Below are positions 17,116-24,452 of a stretch of DNA of 49,456 nucleotides, one piece after another (positions within the stretch are counted from its first letter, which is position 1; each line of letters begins with the position of its first letter). The notes under the pieces were generated by a model. The model was not told the origin of the DNA, did not search any database, and saw only the letters and a list, made by a program, of their open reading frames with translations. The stretch is taken from IMG/VR virus record IMGVR_UViG_3300009790_000015, positions 1 to 49,456 of that record; one strand, given 5' to 3'. Origin of the DNA: a virus. Position numbers and translations under genes: made by a program.

Positions 17116-19350
17116 CTATTCTTCATCTAGACCTAACAATTCTTCATTCATAACATTTTGAGGATTGTCTGCTTCTTTCACCATTATATTCACTTCCTCT
17201 TTAATTTGTTTTAAATGATCGTTAGTTCTATTTTTATACAATTGAGATGCAGCTGACATCTGTGCTTCCATTTTAGCCAGCTTCACTTCAAAATCTTTTA
17301 GTTCAACACGTTTCCTATCATGTAATGATTCACGCTGTGCTGTTTGTAAATCCCCTTTTAATTTTTTAACTTCTTCTTCTAGGGATTGTATTTGGCTTGC
17401 TTGTTGAGATGCCATTCCAGCTCTCTCAAGAACACCTTCCATATCAGCAACATCTGTTTGTTTAAGTAGTTCAGTTTGGTCTATAACTCCTAAAGAATAC
17501 AATTCTTTATAGTATTCAAACCTAGCCCATCTATTAGAAGGCATAGTAGAACCTGATACTACTTGAATATCATAACGACCAATCGTTACATCATTTATTC
17601 TACCTAGGATTTCGTTAGTAAAATCATTAAATACCAATTCATTTACTTTTACATCCCTAGGTGATCTATTTGGTTGAATAATTCTCATTGTTTTTTCTTC
17701 TGTATATACCCAAGGAATTTGCTGCACTATAACTTTACCAAATTGATTAAGCATTGATTCAATATCGTCTTTTTTAGACCTAATACGTCTTTGACCAAAT
17801 TCATCAAGTGCTATAGTTCCTTTGTATGTTTGAGGTGATCCACCTTGATCACCCTGCATTAATGCATATATACCAAGAATTCTTTCTATATCAGCTTTTG
17901 CTTCTCTTTCATTATTATATAGTTCATTTGGAAGAGGAACAGGTCCAGCTACTATTGGTTGTCCAAGTTCTGGGTCAAATTCAACAACTGCTGTACCAGC
18001 TTTAGCCCATTCTTGCTCTAAGTTTCTTTTATCTACAGAACCTCTAGGTATCAATAGTTTTACATTAGTAGAACTAGATGCATGAGCTATTATTAAACTT
18101 CTAATTTTATTTATATACTCTTGTAATCCTTTAACTAATCTAACATCACTTTGAGGAAAAGGATTTCTATCGTGATGGTTCATGATAGGAACTATCGGAT
18201 AGTATTCGATTGGTTTCACATAATCTACAATTAACTTATCTCCAACTGAAATAACACATCTTACTCTGTCACATTTAATCTCAGTTACCTGTATTAACTT
18301 ATCTTGAACTAAGTCAAGAACAGATATTGGTATTATTTGAGTTGTTGAGTTAGGAACAGATCCTGGTTGCTCTTCACCTTTAAGTTGAACAATCTCTCCT
18401 GTCTGAGGATCTTGATATTCGTGAAACACTCCATTAAATTTTTCATATAATATGTTAGCTTCTTCTATATCTTTTTTAGAAGTAAGATATATAGTTTCAT
18501 CAACGCTTCTTTTCTTTATTGCAAAAGCAGGTCTTTTTAAATACTCCTCATAAGCCTCTTTTGTAAACATATGCTCTCTTGGCTCATATGGATCATATAC
18601 TCTGATCATAGGAGTTTTAACTTTAGTAAACCTTTCTATAACCTCTAATTCCCTGTCCTTATCCTGACTTCCTCTTGAATTACCTTTATTGTATGGACCT
18701 ATTTGTTGATTGTGAACGCTGTGGTCTCTACTTGTTGGATAATCTTCTAGTAAGCTAGTATTATCTGCTTCTTTGATTATATCAGCATAATCTGGATATT
18801 GTAATAATAACTGAGATTCCATAATTTTCTTAGCTATCATAATATGATTAGCATCCTGCGCAAATGGATCTCTTGAACTTGGATCTATAAATACATCCAT
18901 TGGATCAATAGATTTTATTATTATTTCACCTTTACCAAAATCTGCATTCATATCAGGGTATGCCATGAGACATCCCATTCCTTTTACATAATAATCATCA
19001 ATAGCTTGTTTTAAAGCTACATTTCCATTGGAAAAATCCCATATCCACTCCATAATATCAGACATGACTCTAGCAGTTTTAACATCGCTATCCTCTCTGG
19101 CTGTAGCTTGAAACCTTGGCTTATTAGTTGTTAGTAGAGCTTTAGCTTGTTCAACTGCATTATGTATACAATTGACAACAACAGGAGATTGATTTCTCGA
19201 CTTTAATGTATCTATTTGTGATTTTGTCCATTGAGCACCAGATCTAAACTCACTATCCTCTACTGCTTGTTTAGCCCACTCTGCTCTTGCCCCTGAATAA
19301 TCTCGTAATAACTCTTCCGTAAGTTTTACTTCGTCATTTTTTTCTGGCAT
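17116..19350 (-). CDS. Portal protein (P22-like, 744 aa)
   Basis: A 744-residue protein with portal-type order: an N-terminal helix ending EFRSGAQWTKSQI, the clip/stem segment with VVNCIHNAVEQAKALLTTNKP, a wing with IKSIDPMDVFIDPSSRDPFAQDA reading D-P-x-x-V-F-x-D-P, and the MNHHDRNPFPQSDVRLVKGL segment with a following stem helix. The FIDP motif and the large size match podovirus-type P22/SU10-like portals, which form the dodecameric DNA gate. The last 120 residues are a strong coiled coil (QIQSLEEEVKKLKGDL and on), which could be the barrel that reaches into the capsid. Confidence 0.92.
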   Translation of the reverse strand: MPEKNDEVKLTEELLRDYSGARAEWAKQAVEDSEFRSGAQWTKSQIDTLKSRNQSPVVVNCIHNAVEQAKALLTTNKPRFQATAREDSDVKTARVMSDIMEWIWDFSNGNVALKQAIDDYYVKGMGCLMAYPDMNADFGKGEIIIKSIDPMDVFIDPSSRDPFAQDANHIMIAKKIMESQLLLQYPDYADIIKEADNTSLLEDYPTSRDHSVHNQQIGPYNKGNSRGSQDKDRELEVIERFTKVKTPMIRVYDPYEPREHMFTKEAYEEYLKRPAFAIKKRSVDETIYLTSKKDIEEANILYEKFNGVFHEYQDPQTGEIVQLKGEEQPGSVPNSTTQIIPISVLDLVQDKLIQVTEIKCDRVRCVISVGDKLIVDYVKPIEYYPIVPIMNHHDRNPFPQSDVRLVKGLQEYINKIRSLIIAHASSSTNVKLLIPRGSVDKRNLEQEWAKAGTAVVEFDPELGQPIVAGPVPLPNELYNNEREAKADIERILGIYALMQGDQGGSPQTYKGTIALDEFGQRRIRSKKDDIESMLNQFGKVIVQQIPWVYTEEKTMRIIQPNRSPRDVKVNELVFNDFTNEILGRINDVTIGRYDIQVVSGSTMPSNRWARFEYYKELYSLGVIDQTELLKQTDVADMEGVLERAGMASQQASQIQSLEEEVKKLKGDLQTAQRESLHDRKRVELKDFEVKLAKMEAQMSAASQLYKNRTNDHLKQIKEEVNIMVKEADNPQNVMNEELLGLDEE

Positions 19351-19401
19351 TGATTTCTTTATTAATTAGTTAACTAAAATTGTAGTTAATATAATCAGGC
19401 G

Positions 19402-20892
19402 TTACACAGTCATCCAAGAATCATTTGAGAATTTGTTAATAAAATTAGCATTTTCGCCATTATTAACGTCATCATCTTTATGATTAGGGGGATATATGTT
19501 TTTATTTGCATAAAACAATCCATCTAGTAGATCATCATGCTTTCCTCTGGGGTAGAGTAATAGTTCATCTTTCAGTTCTCTCATTTCTTTCTGTATATAT
19601 ACTTTCTTTTGTGCGAAATAAGGCTGCAATGTTTCTAGTCTGGAAGACTTAGAATTACGAGGTCTTTCTTTTATTTCCAATCCTGATATGAATATCTTCT
19701 CTTCATCACATCTTTTCTTCACATACTCTCTTAACATCTCCTGGTATCCAACTGATTCTATCCTTGTTTTAGCTGGTTTGTATATTTTGAACTGATTTAT
19801 GATAGATTCAGCTAGATTCATGGGAGTAGCTCTTTTTTGGTAATATGGTAATACAAATCTATTTCCACTATTATCAATCGCAATTGAAACTATTGTACTG
19901 TAATCCGCAGTTTGAGCAGTAGAAGATGCTGGATCTACTCCCATAAATACATTAACTGCCCTAACTTCTTTTGTGGATTCATCATTTAAGGTAGTTAATT
20001 CTATATAAGCATTATTTTCTTTATGTATTAATTTTCCTTCATAATATTGAATATACTCATCTTTAAACAATTGATCTTCATCTCCAACGATTTCACAGAG
20101 ATATTCTCTATAAAACACGCTAACACGACCAATTGACTCTAATTCTTTCTTCTTTTGCTTTAATTTCTTAATTGGCTGCCATTCTTCCCATAATGCAATA
20201 TTCTTATGTAAATCTGGTTTAAATAGGAAGTTTTTCCACCCATCCATCTCTTTTAGCGTCTCAACAAGGCATCTTTGGTGTATTGGCGTACCAATAATTG
20301 CTATCCTGCCTTTTTTTGGATCTAATGAAGGTATAGCTGATTGCAATAACCACCTTAAGTTACCTTCCATAGCTTCTGATGTCTTTGTATTGTTCTCATC
20401 CTCTGGATCATCTACCACTATAAGAGTAGGTCTTTGATTACCATGCTTGATACCACGCAACTGCTGTCCAGTACCTTTGCATATAATCATACTACCATCT
20501 TTAAGCTGAACCTCTGTTTTAGCCCATGATTTAGCCGAATTCATACCCCAATAGCCAAATAACTGTCTAAATTGTGGAGAAAAGTCTAAAACATCCTTGA
20601 TTGTACCTAATAATTTAACTGCATGGTCTTGTGTACGAGATACAAGCACAATTAGCTTAGGTCCTTTATCAAACATTATATGATATAGTGGATATACACC
20701 TCCAACTATAGATGACTTAGCATGTCCCCTGGGAGCTATGATATTTATTTGTTTTTCCGATCTATCTAGTAATGTTTCAGCTATTTCATAGTGAAATTTA
20801 GGAGAATCTACAGAAAACATATTAGGCATTACAACCTTGCCAAATAATATCATATTTTCTTTTAAACTACTGAGTATCTTCTGGTTCTTCAA
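19402..20892 (-). CDS. terL: Terminase large subunit (TerL)
   Basis: A 496-residue packaging motor. ATPase: Walker A-like IIAPRGHAKS at 51-60, Walker B LIVVDDPED at 157-165 and an IGTPIH coupling motif near 200-205. RNase H-fold nuclease: MGVDP with D320, RIES with E379 and KHDDLLDG with Asp 453/454. The start is a TTG at 20892 overlapping terS by 26 nt with AGAGAG upstream; an ATG at 20853 would remove 13 residues. TerL pumps DNA through the portal and cuts concatemers. Together with the P22-like portal it suggests headful packaging, which agrees with a circularly permuted genome. Confidence 0.95.
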   Translation of the reverse strand: MKNQKILSSLKENMILFGKVVMPNMFSVDSPKFHYEIAETLLDRSEKQINIIAPRGHAKSSIVGGVYPLYHIMFDKGPKLIVLVSRTQDHAVKLLGTIKDVLDFSPQFRQLFGYWGMNSAKSWAKTEVQLKDGSMIICKGTGQQLRGIKHGNQRPTLIVVDDPEDENNTKTSEAMEGNLRWLLQSAIPSLDPKKGRIAIIGTPIHQRCLVETLKEMDGWKNFLFKPDLHKNIALWEEWQPIKKLKQKKKELESIGRVSVFYREYLCEIVGDEDQLFKDEYIQYYEGKLIHKENNAYIELTTLNDESTKEVRAVNVFMGVDPASSTAQTADYSTIVSIAIDNSGNRFVLPYYQKRATPMNLAESIINQFKIYKPAKTRIESVGYQEMLREYVKKRCDEEKIFISGLEIKERPRNSKSSRLETLQPYFAQKKVYIQKEMRELKDELLLYPRGKHDDLLDGLFYANKNIYPPNHKDDDVNNGENANFINKFSNDSWMTV

Positions 20893-21640
20893 CTTTTCTC
20901 TCTAATTTAAGCTTTTTATCCTCTGCTTCTATCTGTTCTGTAATCTTGCTGCTAAAATCAAGCTCAACAGTATCTGTAGTAACAACCTTTCCAGGTTTCA
21001 TCTGCAATAGATCCATAAAACTATCAGTAACTTTCAAGAAATTAGATATATCACCCTTAGATCTAGCTATATCCAGTGCTTCTAACTGCAAATCAACTAC
21101 CTGCTCCTGCGTAATACCTTTATCTATTAGTATTTCCTTCAGTTTCTTTTCAACCATTTCTACTATCCTTTGTTTTTTAAATAATCTCCTAGCTGTTGCT
21201 GCTGGAATCTTCTGATCAGGTCTATATATCTTTCCGATCATGTCCCAATCAGGCTTATTACCCTGAATAATATCAGCTACATAAGCATTTACTGCGTTAT
21301 TTGCTCTTGTAGTCCTAGCTTCCTTATCTTCCCACCTTGTAGGCTTAACGTGTGAGTATATACCAGCCTCTTTATTAGGCTCATACATAAACTTACTATT
21401 AGCTGTTACCCATTGAACTCCATGTGCACACTTAATAAACGTCTTAGTCCTACCTTTCTTGTCTGTGTAAACATTTTTAGACAAACAATCACTTACATAT
21501 CCATCATCAGACACTGCAAGATCTCCTTCATCTGCATGTCTCCATTCTATATACGCATGACCTAGCCTATTAGCTTCTTCTTTCGTATATACCTCATAGC
21601 TTCTTACCTTCCCAGCTATCCTTCTTTTTATTACATCCAT
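20867..21640 (-). CDS. Terminase small subunit-like DNA-recognition protein
   Basis: A 257-residue protein directly upstream of and overlapping terL. The C-terminal half resembles small terminase subunits: IPAATARRLFKKQRIVEMVE as a DNA-binding or ring helix region, then EILIDKGITQEQVVDLQLEA, DISNFLKVTDSFMDLLQMKPG and a charged tail. The N-terminal 100 residues (MDVIKRRIAGKVRSY; HAYIEWRHADEGD; FIKCAHGVQWVTANS) look like an added small domain. A strong TAAGGAGG ribosome site lies upstream. It should mark the packaging start on the DNA. The call is based on order and helical pattern. Confidence 0.75.
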   Translation of the reverse strand: MDVIKRRIAGKVRSYEVYTKEEANRLGHAYIEWRHADEGDLAVSDDGYVSDCLSKNVYTDKKGRTKTFIKCAHGVQWVTANSKFMYEPNKEAGIYSHVKPTRWEDKEARTTRANNAVNAYVADIIQGNKPDWDMIGKIYRPDQKIPAATARRLFKKQRIVEMVEKKLKEILIDKGITQEQVVDLQLEALDIARSKGDISNFLKVTDSFMDLLQMKPGKVVTTDTVELDFSSKITEQIEAEDKKLKLERKVEEPEDTQ

Positions 21641-21758
21641 ACAACCTCCTTAATAAAAGAACAAAAACATAATTAACATAACAAGCTTATCTATTAGCCA
21701 TAGTGCTATTAATAATGTTAATTTGTTATCTACTTTAATCTACTTCTCCTACTCCCTA

Positions 21759-21790
21759 TACAAACGTAATGCTCAAACATTACGTTTGTA
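21759..21790. repeat. Perfect 13-bp inverted repeat upstream of the terminase genes
   Basis: TACAAACGTAATG at 21759-21771 is followed by a 6-nt loop and its exact complement at 21778-21790. It sits in the 200-nt non-coding gap 21641-21840 before terS. Neither side has a T-run, so it is not an ordinary terminator. The gap also holds two TTATCTACTTT copies (near 21726 and 21804). A regulator operator, a late promoter element or the packaging recognition site are the main options. Confidence 0.7.
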
Positions 21791-21840
21791 AGTATGTTAA
21801 GTCTTATCTACTTTCCACGTATACTACTATATACTCTTAC

Positions 21841-22029
21841 TTAATCCGTACTCTCCTTGTAATCTTCAGGCTTAATTTTATCTAACCTCTGCTTTATCAT
21901 CTTAATTGCAATAGCCTTTTCAGCTTCCATCGCTTGCATATACTGATCAAAGTCTAAATCATCTGGCAATTCATCTATAAACCCTTGTGCGATTACATCA
22001 TATACAATATATTTATCTTTCTTATCCAT
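21841..22029 (-). CDS. Small acidic helical protein, first gene of the late arm (62 aa)
   Basis: A 62-residue protein (MDKKDKYIVYDVIAQGFID to KPEDYKESTD), mostly charged helix with LDFDQYMQAMEAEKAI. It is the first minus-strand gene before the terminase genes, separated from them by a 200-nt gap with an inverted repeat. The upstream AAAGGAGAG-like sequence is on the other strand; its own start has no strong ribosome site. Function unknown; a regulator of the late arm is possible from position only. Confidence 0.5.
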   Translation of the reverse strand: MDKKDKYIVYDVIAQGFIDELPDDLDFDQYMQAMEAEKAIAIKMIKQRLDKIKPEDYKESTD

Positions 22030-22406
22030 AAAATAATATACAAAAGGAGAGTGCTACTTTCAAAACTATATTTAGAGTGGGTGTGAAAGAGAATGATTAA
22101 ACCCACACCCCCTGAATGTAGGGTTGGTGGGGTTCGATTAGGTTGAGTTGAGTTGGTTACATTGAACTTAAGTCACTCAACCCAAGTCTCACCCCACCAA
22201 TAGGTGTACCCACCCATAGTCCTCTCTTACTCAGGTCCTCCCCCTGTCGTATACACGACAGCCCTCGGATCCGAGAAGAGATGGTCTATGAACGATTAAC
22301 TCATTCCCCTTAGATAGGTTAGAATCAGCTATGTTATTGATAAAACCATACACACTCTTACGAGTGCTCTTGTTTTATGTTAAGATTAATTTGATTGGAG
22401 AATATT
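22030..22406 (+). ncRNA. Structured gene-free divergence region with GC-rich stems
   Basis: These 377 nt lie between the divergent arms and carry no convincing gene. Exact pairings include GGGTGTG 22079-22085 with CACACCC 22104-22110, the competing GTGGGT 22077-22082 with ACCCAC 22101-22106, a 10-bp stem 22124-22133 with 22191-22200 enclosing an 8-bp stem 22141-22148 with 22175-22182, a 7-bp hairpin 22244-22261 and the palindrome CTCGGATCCGAG at 22264-22275. The region is clearly richer in G and C than flanking genes and ends in a plus-strand hairpin and T-rich stretch. A plus-strand structured RNA is favoured; a replication origin or packaging site with the same repeats is the alternative. 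Confidence 0.6.
22353..22378 (+). terminator. Hairpin terminator with GTTTTATGTTAA linker
   Basis: CACTC at 22353-22357 pairs with GAGTG at 22362-22366, followed by CTCTTGTTTTATGTTAA. It is the weakest member of the repeated terminator-linker series and marks the 3' end of the structured divergence region. Confidence 0.55.
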
Positions 22407-22511
22407 ATGGATGAATGTATAACAGAAGGTTGTAATGAAGAAACTGCATCAGACAAGAACACTAAATGTATTGAGTGTATTTGGGATGATATATGTGATG
22501 ATGGATATTAA
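22407..22511 (+). CDS. Cys-rich microprotein, first early cassette (34 aa)
   Basis: It has 34 residues from ATG 22407, with TTGGAG 14-9 nt upstream. The sequence starts MDECITEGCNEE and has five cysteines in the pattern C-x4-C-x11-C-x2-C-x6-C, so one metal site is plausible. It is acidic. It lies between two hairpin terminators and so is a stand-alone cassette. Other members of the array have similar Cys pairs. Function unknown; an early host-takeover peptide is a guess. Confidence 0.5.
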   Translation: MDECITEGCNEETASDKNTKCIECIWDDICDDGY

Positions 22512-22517
22512 AATATA

Positions 22518-22548
22518 AGAGCATGCTATTAAAGTATGCTCTTTTTTT
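22518..22548 (+). terminator. Intrinsic terminator of the first cassette
   Basis: A 10-bp stem, AGAGCATGCT at 22518-22527 with AGTATGCTCT at 22533-22542 (one G-U pair), is followed by a 7-T run and ATGTATG. It belongs to the GAGCATACT...AGTGTGCTC family repeated through this arm. Confidence 0.85.
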
Positions 22549-22560
22549 ATGTATGATGAT

Positions 22561-22711
22561 GTTAGAACTACACAGTATAATCAAGTCATACATAACATAA
22601 CTGTGTCATAGGTGTGTTCCTAACGGGACCTACACAAGTCAGTGGGATAACAATGTCTTGTCTAACAAAGAATCCCACATTAAAGAGTAACCTTACAGTT
22701 GCTCTTTTTTT
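22561..22711 (+). ncRNA. Stand-alone structured RNA cassette with terminator
   Basis: This slot of the cassette array holds no gene. It carries stems GTTAG 22561-22565 with CTAAC 22620-22624, ACACAGT 22570-22576 with ACTGTGT 22600-22606, and GTGGGAT 22642-22648 with ATCCCAC 22672-22678. It closes with a terminator hairpin AGAGTAAC 22684-22691 with GTTGCTCT 22698-22705 and a T-run. An alternative hairpin pairs the GTGTGTTCC arm with GGGACC-TACAC. Terminators on both sides argue for a separate small RNA of about 150 nt. Confidence 0.65.
22684..22711 (+). terminator. Terminator of the 22.6-kb RNA cassette
   Basis: AGAGTAAC and GTTGCTCT form 8 pairs (one G-U) around a 6-nt loop, followed by seven T and ATGTTAAC, the recurring linker. 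Confidence 0.85.
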
Positions 22712-22740
22712 ATGTTAACTTAATTAAATGAGGATACATC

Positions 22741-22893
22741 ATGAAATTGTTAAACAAACTTGCTTATGGATTAGGACATTTTACTACAAAAGTGCCTAAA
22801 TTATCTACTGAACCAATTAAATCTATTTATAGTCATTTTAAGGAAGGTAGAGTAGACGGCAAAGCAAGAAAACAATCTGACATGAACAGTTAG
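22741..22893 (+). CDS. Basic microprotein (50 aa)
   Basis: 50 residues, MKLLNKLAYGLGHFTTKVPKL at the start and GRVDGKARKQSDMNS at the end; net positive, with an amphipathic N-terminal helix. ATGAGGAT lies upstream of the ATG. It sits alone between two terminators of the array. No family recognised. The short hydrophobic N-terminus could associate with membranes but is too short and interrupted for a clear transmembrane helix. Confidence 0.55.
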   Translation: MKLLNKLAYGLGHFTTKVPKLSTEPIKSIYSHFKEGRVDGKARKQSDMNS

Positions 22894-22899
22894 ATAATT

Positions 22900-22933
22900 A
22901 AGAGCATACTACTTGTTAGTGTGCTCTTTTTTT
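22900..22933 (+). terminator. Intrinsic terminator of the 22.74-kb cassette
   Basis: A 12-bp stem, AAGAGCATACTA at 22900-22911 with TAGTGTGCTCTT at 22917-22928, then a T-run and ATGTTAAG. Same family as the hairpins at 23231 and 23655. Confidence 0.88.
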
Positions 22934-22964
22934 ATGTTAAGCTAAATAATAAAGGAATATAACA

Positions 22965-23225
22965 ATGAAACCTTGTGAAATTAGTAATATTAGAAGTGAA
23001 ATATCTGCAATAACAGAAGTAATGAATCATAATCCCAAATTAAAACAAGATAATGATTTAGTAGATCAATTAAATGAACTTTATAATCAACTCGATGCAA
23101 TACAGAATTTCGAATCATATAGAGAAGAATATGTAGATCCATTTCAAGTGTTAGTTAGTAAAAGTAAAATGACTCATGATTATTATGATGATCCAAATGA
23201 TCCAATAATGAGTGATAGGTATTAA
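22965..23225 (+). CDS. Hypothetical acidic helical protein (86 aa)
   Basis: 86 residues starting MKPCEISNIRSEISAI, with a coiled-coil-like first half (EISAITEVMNHNP; LVDQLNELYNQLDAIQNF) and an acidic Tyr/Asp-rich end (DYYDDPNDPIMSDRY). AAGGAA precedes the ATG. It lies alone between two terminators. No known family recognised; dimer formation through the Leu-rich helix is likely. Confidence 0.6.
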   Translation: MKPCEISNIRSEISAITEVMNHNPKLKQDNDLVDQLNELYNQLDAIQNFESYREEYVDPFQVLVSKSKMTHDYYDDPNDPIMSDRY

Positions 23226-23230
23226 TAAAG

Positions 23231-23263
23231 AAGAGCATACTTTCATTAGTGTGCTCTTTTTTT
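23231..23263 (+). terminator. Intrinsic terminator, identical to the copy at 23655
   Basis: AAGAGCATACT at 23231-23241 pairs with AGTGTGCTCTT at 23248-23258; loop TTCATT; T-run to 23263. The unit with its T-run and ATG matches 23655-23690 base for base, showing recent duplication or strong constraint. Confidence 0.9.
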
Positions 23264-23285
23264 ATGAATTAACAAAGGAAATAGC

Positions 23286-23435
23286 ATGAAAAACATACTT
23301 TCACACCTTAAAAACTTCTACCATAACGACCAAGACTTTCTTAAACTTCTTGACACACTTGCTCAACTGCAAGACGACAGGAAACTTGCAGAACTTCTTG
23401 GAAAGAAAGAAAGGGAATTAAAGAGTAAGCTTTAA
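23286..23435 (+). CDS. Leu-rich microprotein with atypical codon use (49 aa)
   Basis: 49 residues, MKNILSHLKNFYHND start and a charged KKERELKSKL end. Of 12 Leu codons, ten are CTT, one CTG and one TTA, and AAC, GAC and TTC are preferred, whereas nearby genes mostly use TTA, AAT, GAT and TTT. This suggests recent arrival from another genome. The terminator stem starts inside the last codons and the stop lies in its loop, so gene and terminator form one unit. Leu spacing suggests a coiled coil. Function unknown. Confidence 0.55.
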   Translation: MKNILSHLKNFYHNDQDFLKLLDTLAQLQDDRKLAELLGKKERELKSKL

Positions 23436-23453
23436 ATAGCTTGCTCTTTTTTT
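23421..23453 (+). terminator. Terminator overlapping the 3' end of the 49-codon gene
   Basis: AAGAGTAAGC at 23421-23430 pairs with GCTTGCTCTT at 23439-23448 (one G-U). The TAA stop at 23433-23435 is in the 8-nt loop. A T-run and ATGTTAAC follow. Confidence 0.88.
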
Positions 23454-23487
23454 ATGTTAACTACAATAAAAATAGAAAGCTAATACT

Positions 23488-23649
23488 ATGCAAAAAGATA
23501 ACTGCATTAATTGCAATAAATCATATCATAAAAATAAGATATTCTATTGCAGATTTAATATGTATCCATTATGTAAAATCTGCTTTGAACATCCTTCCAA
23601 CACTAATAAAACTATTTATTATCCTAATTATTACTATCCTAATATCTAA
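23488..23649 (+). CDS. Zinc-ribbon-like microprotein (53 aa)
   Basis: 53 residues starting MQKDNCINCNKSYH, with paired cysteines CINC and CKIC plus one further Cys (FYCRF) between them, compatible with a four-Cys zinc site. The end is Tyr/Pro/Asn-rich (YYPNYYYPNI). It sits alone between terminators. A hydrophobic frame overlaps it from 23441 but starts in the terminator T-run and is judged a shadow. Likely binds nucleic acid or protein; no specific role can be given. Confidence 0.55.
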   Translation: MQKDNCINCNKSYHKNKIFYCRFNMYPLCKICFEHPSNTNKTIYYPNYYYPNI

Positions 23650-23654
23650 ATAAT

Positions 23655-23687
23655 AAGAGCATACTTTCATTAGTGTGCTCTTTTTTT
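23655..23687 (+). terminator. Intrinsic terminator, identical to the copy at 23231
   Basis: AAGAGCATACT at 23655-23665 with AGTGTGCTC from 23672, then T-run to 23687 and ATGTTA. Exact duplicate of the hairpin 424 nt upstream. Confidence 0.9.
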
Positions 23688-23718
23688 ATGTTATTGACAT
23701 TAAAATGGAGGACAATAA

Positions 23719-23823
23719 ATGGAAAAAGAACATTTGTATTGTCTATGTTGTGCAGACACTATTGACTCAATAGAGGAAAATCCTCGTGAAGTTTGTAGTG
23801 AATGTGAATCAGTAGGATTTTAA
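23719..23823 (+). CDS. Zinc-ribbon microprotein (34 aa)
   Basis: 34 residues starting MEKEHLYCLCCADT, with C-x-C-C and, 15 residues later, C-x2-C (VCSECES), a classic rubredoxin-knuckle-like arrangement for one zinc. ATGGAGGACA gives a good ribosome site. It forms one cassette of the array. Comparable tiny zinc ribbons are frequent in phages and usually of unknown function. Confidence 0.6.
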   Translation: MEKEHLYCLCCADTIDSIEENPREVCSECESVGF

Positions 23824-23830
23824 ATATAAA

Positions 23831-23864
23831 AAGAGTAAGCTACTTATTAGTTTGCTCTTTTTTT
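23831..23864 (+). terminator. Intrinsic terminator of the 34-aa zinc-ribbon cassette
   Basis: A 12-bp stem, AAGAGTAAGCTA at 23831-23842 with TAGTTTGCTCTT at 23848-23859 (two G-U pairs), T-run, then GTGTTA in place of ATGTTA. Confidence 0.87.
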
Positions 23865-23893
23865 GTGTTATATTAATAAAATATGAGGATATT

Positions 23894-24097
23894 ATGGAAA
23901 AAACGATAAATACCTTTAAACACATAAAAAGTATCGTAAATGATTATTTATATGATTTGTGGTATAGTGAAAATGGAGAAGATTTAGAAATCAAGTTTGC
24001 AGAAAGTGGAGCAAGTAAAGAGCTTGATTTTGATGAAGAAGAAGAGATTTTAAAAGAGTGGAAGAAATTTAAAGATGAAATGGAAATATTGGTGTAA
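23894..24097 (+). CDS. Hypothetical acidic protein (67 aa)
   Basis: 67 residues from the ATG at 23894, which has ATGAGGAT upstream; the longer frame from 23852 starts inside the T-run and is rejected. The protein opens MEKTINTFKHIKSIVNDYL and ends in an acidic helix (EEEEILKEWKKFKDEME). The first 20 residues resemble those of the next cassette gene (KSVLNDYI), so the two may be distant relatives. Function unknown. Confidence 0.55.
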   Translation: MEKTINTFKHIKSIVNDYLYDLWYSENGEDLEIKFAESGASKELDFDEEEEILKEWKKFKDEMEILV

Positions 24098-24104
24098 GTA
24101 GGAT

Positions 24105-24196
24105 AAAGAGAGTAAAGGTAACCGTTATAATCGGTGTGTGCTTATATATAAGTAACTCAAATTGTGTGAAATTCACGATACTTTTGCTCTTTTTTT
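24105..24196 (+). ncRNA. Branched RNA element closed by a terminator stem
   Basis: AAAGAG at 24105-24110 pairs with CTCTTT at 24187-24192, with AAAG/CTTT support inside. The interior has ACCG...CGGT, CTTATA-TATAAG and GTG...CAC hairpins. The closing stem is directly followed by more T and ATGTAA, so the terminator of this cassette seems to have been expanded by an inserted multi-branch domain. No gene fits here. Confidence 0.5.
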
Positions 24197-24218
24197 ATGT
24201 AAACTAAAAGGAGATATA

Positions 24219-24452
24219 ATGAAAGAATTAGGATATTATAAATCAGTATTAAATGATTACATATGTAAATATAACCCAACATTGGGTATTCATAGATTTA
24301 CAATAGATTGCATAGGTAATCCACTTGAAATATCTAATCATAATAATTCAATAATAAAACCATATTTACCTTATATTAATAGTTTTACTAAATTATTGTG
24401 TAAAGGTAAAATGTGTGATAGGTATATACTTAAAAAGGGTAAGCTTGTATAG
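24219..24452 (+). CDS. Hypothetical protein (77 aa)
   Basis: 77 residues from ATG 24219 with AAAGGAGAT upstream; a longer frame from 24162 runs through the preceding RNA element and is rejected. It begins MKELGYYKSVLNDYI, similar to the start of the previous cassette gene, and ends in a basic KGKMCDRYILKKGKLV. Its last codons and stop are part of the following terminator stem-loop. Function unknown. Confidence 0.55.
   Translation: MKELGYYKSVLNDYICKYNPTLGIHRFTIDCIGNPLEISNHNNSIIKPYLPYINSFTKLLCKGKMCDRYILKKGKLV

Noticed and set aside
22130-22150. tRNA-like GGTTCGATT segment
   Set aside because: The flanking bases do not form a T-arm stem and no acceptor or anticodon arms are present; the segment belongs to a longer perfect stem.
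23441-23653. Hydrophobic 70-codon frame
   Set aside because: It begins with TTG inside a terminator T-run and overlaps the zinc-ribbon gene in another frame; no ribosome site.
23231-23690. CRISPR-like repeated units
   Set aside because: The repeated 30-36-nt units are hairpin terminators with T-runs, spacing is uneven and the spacers contain genes.
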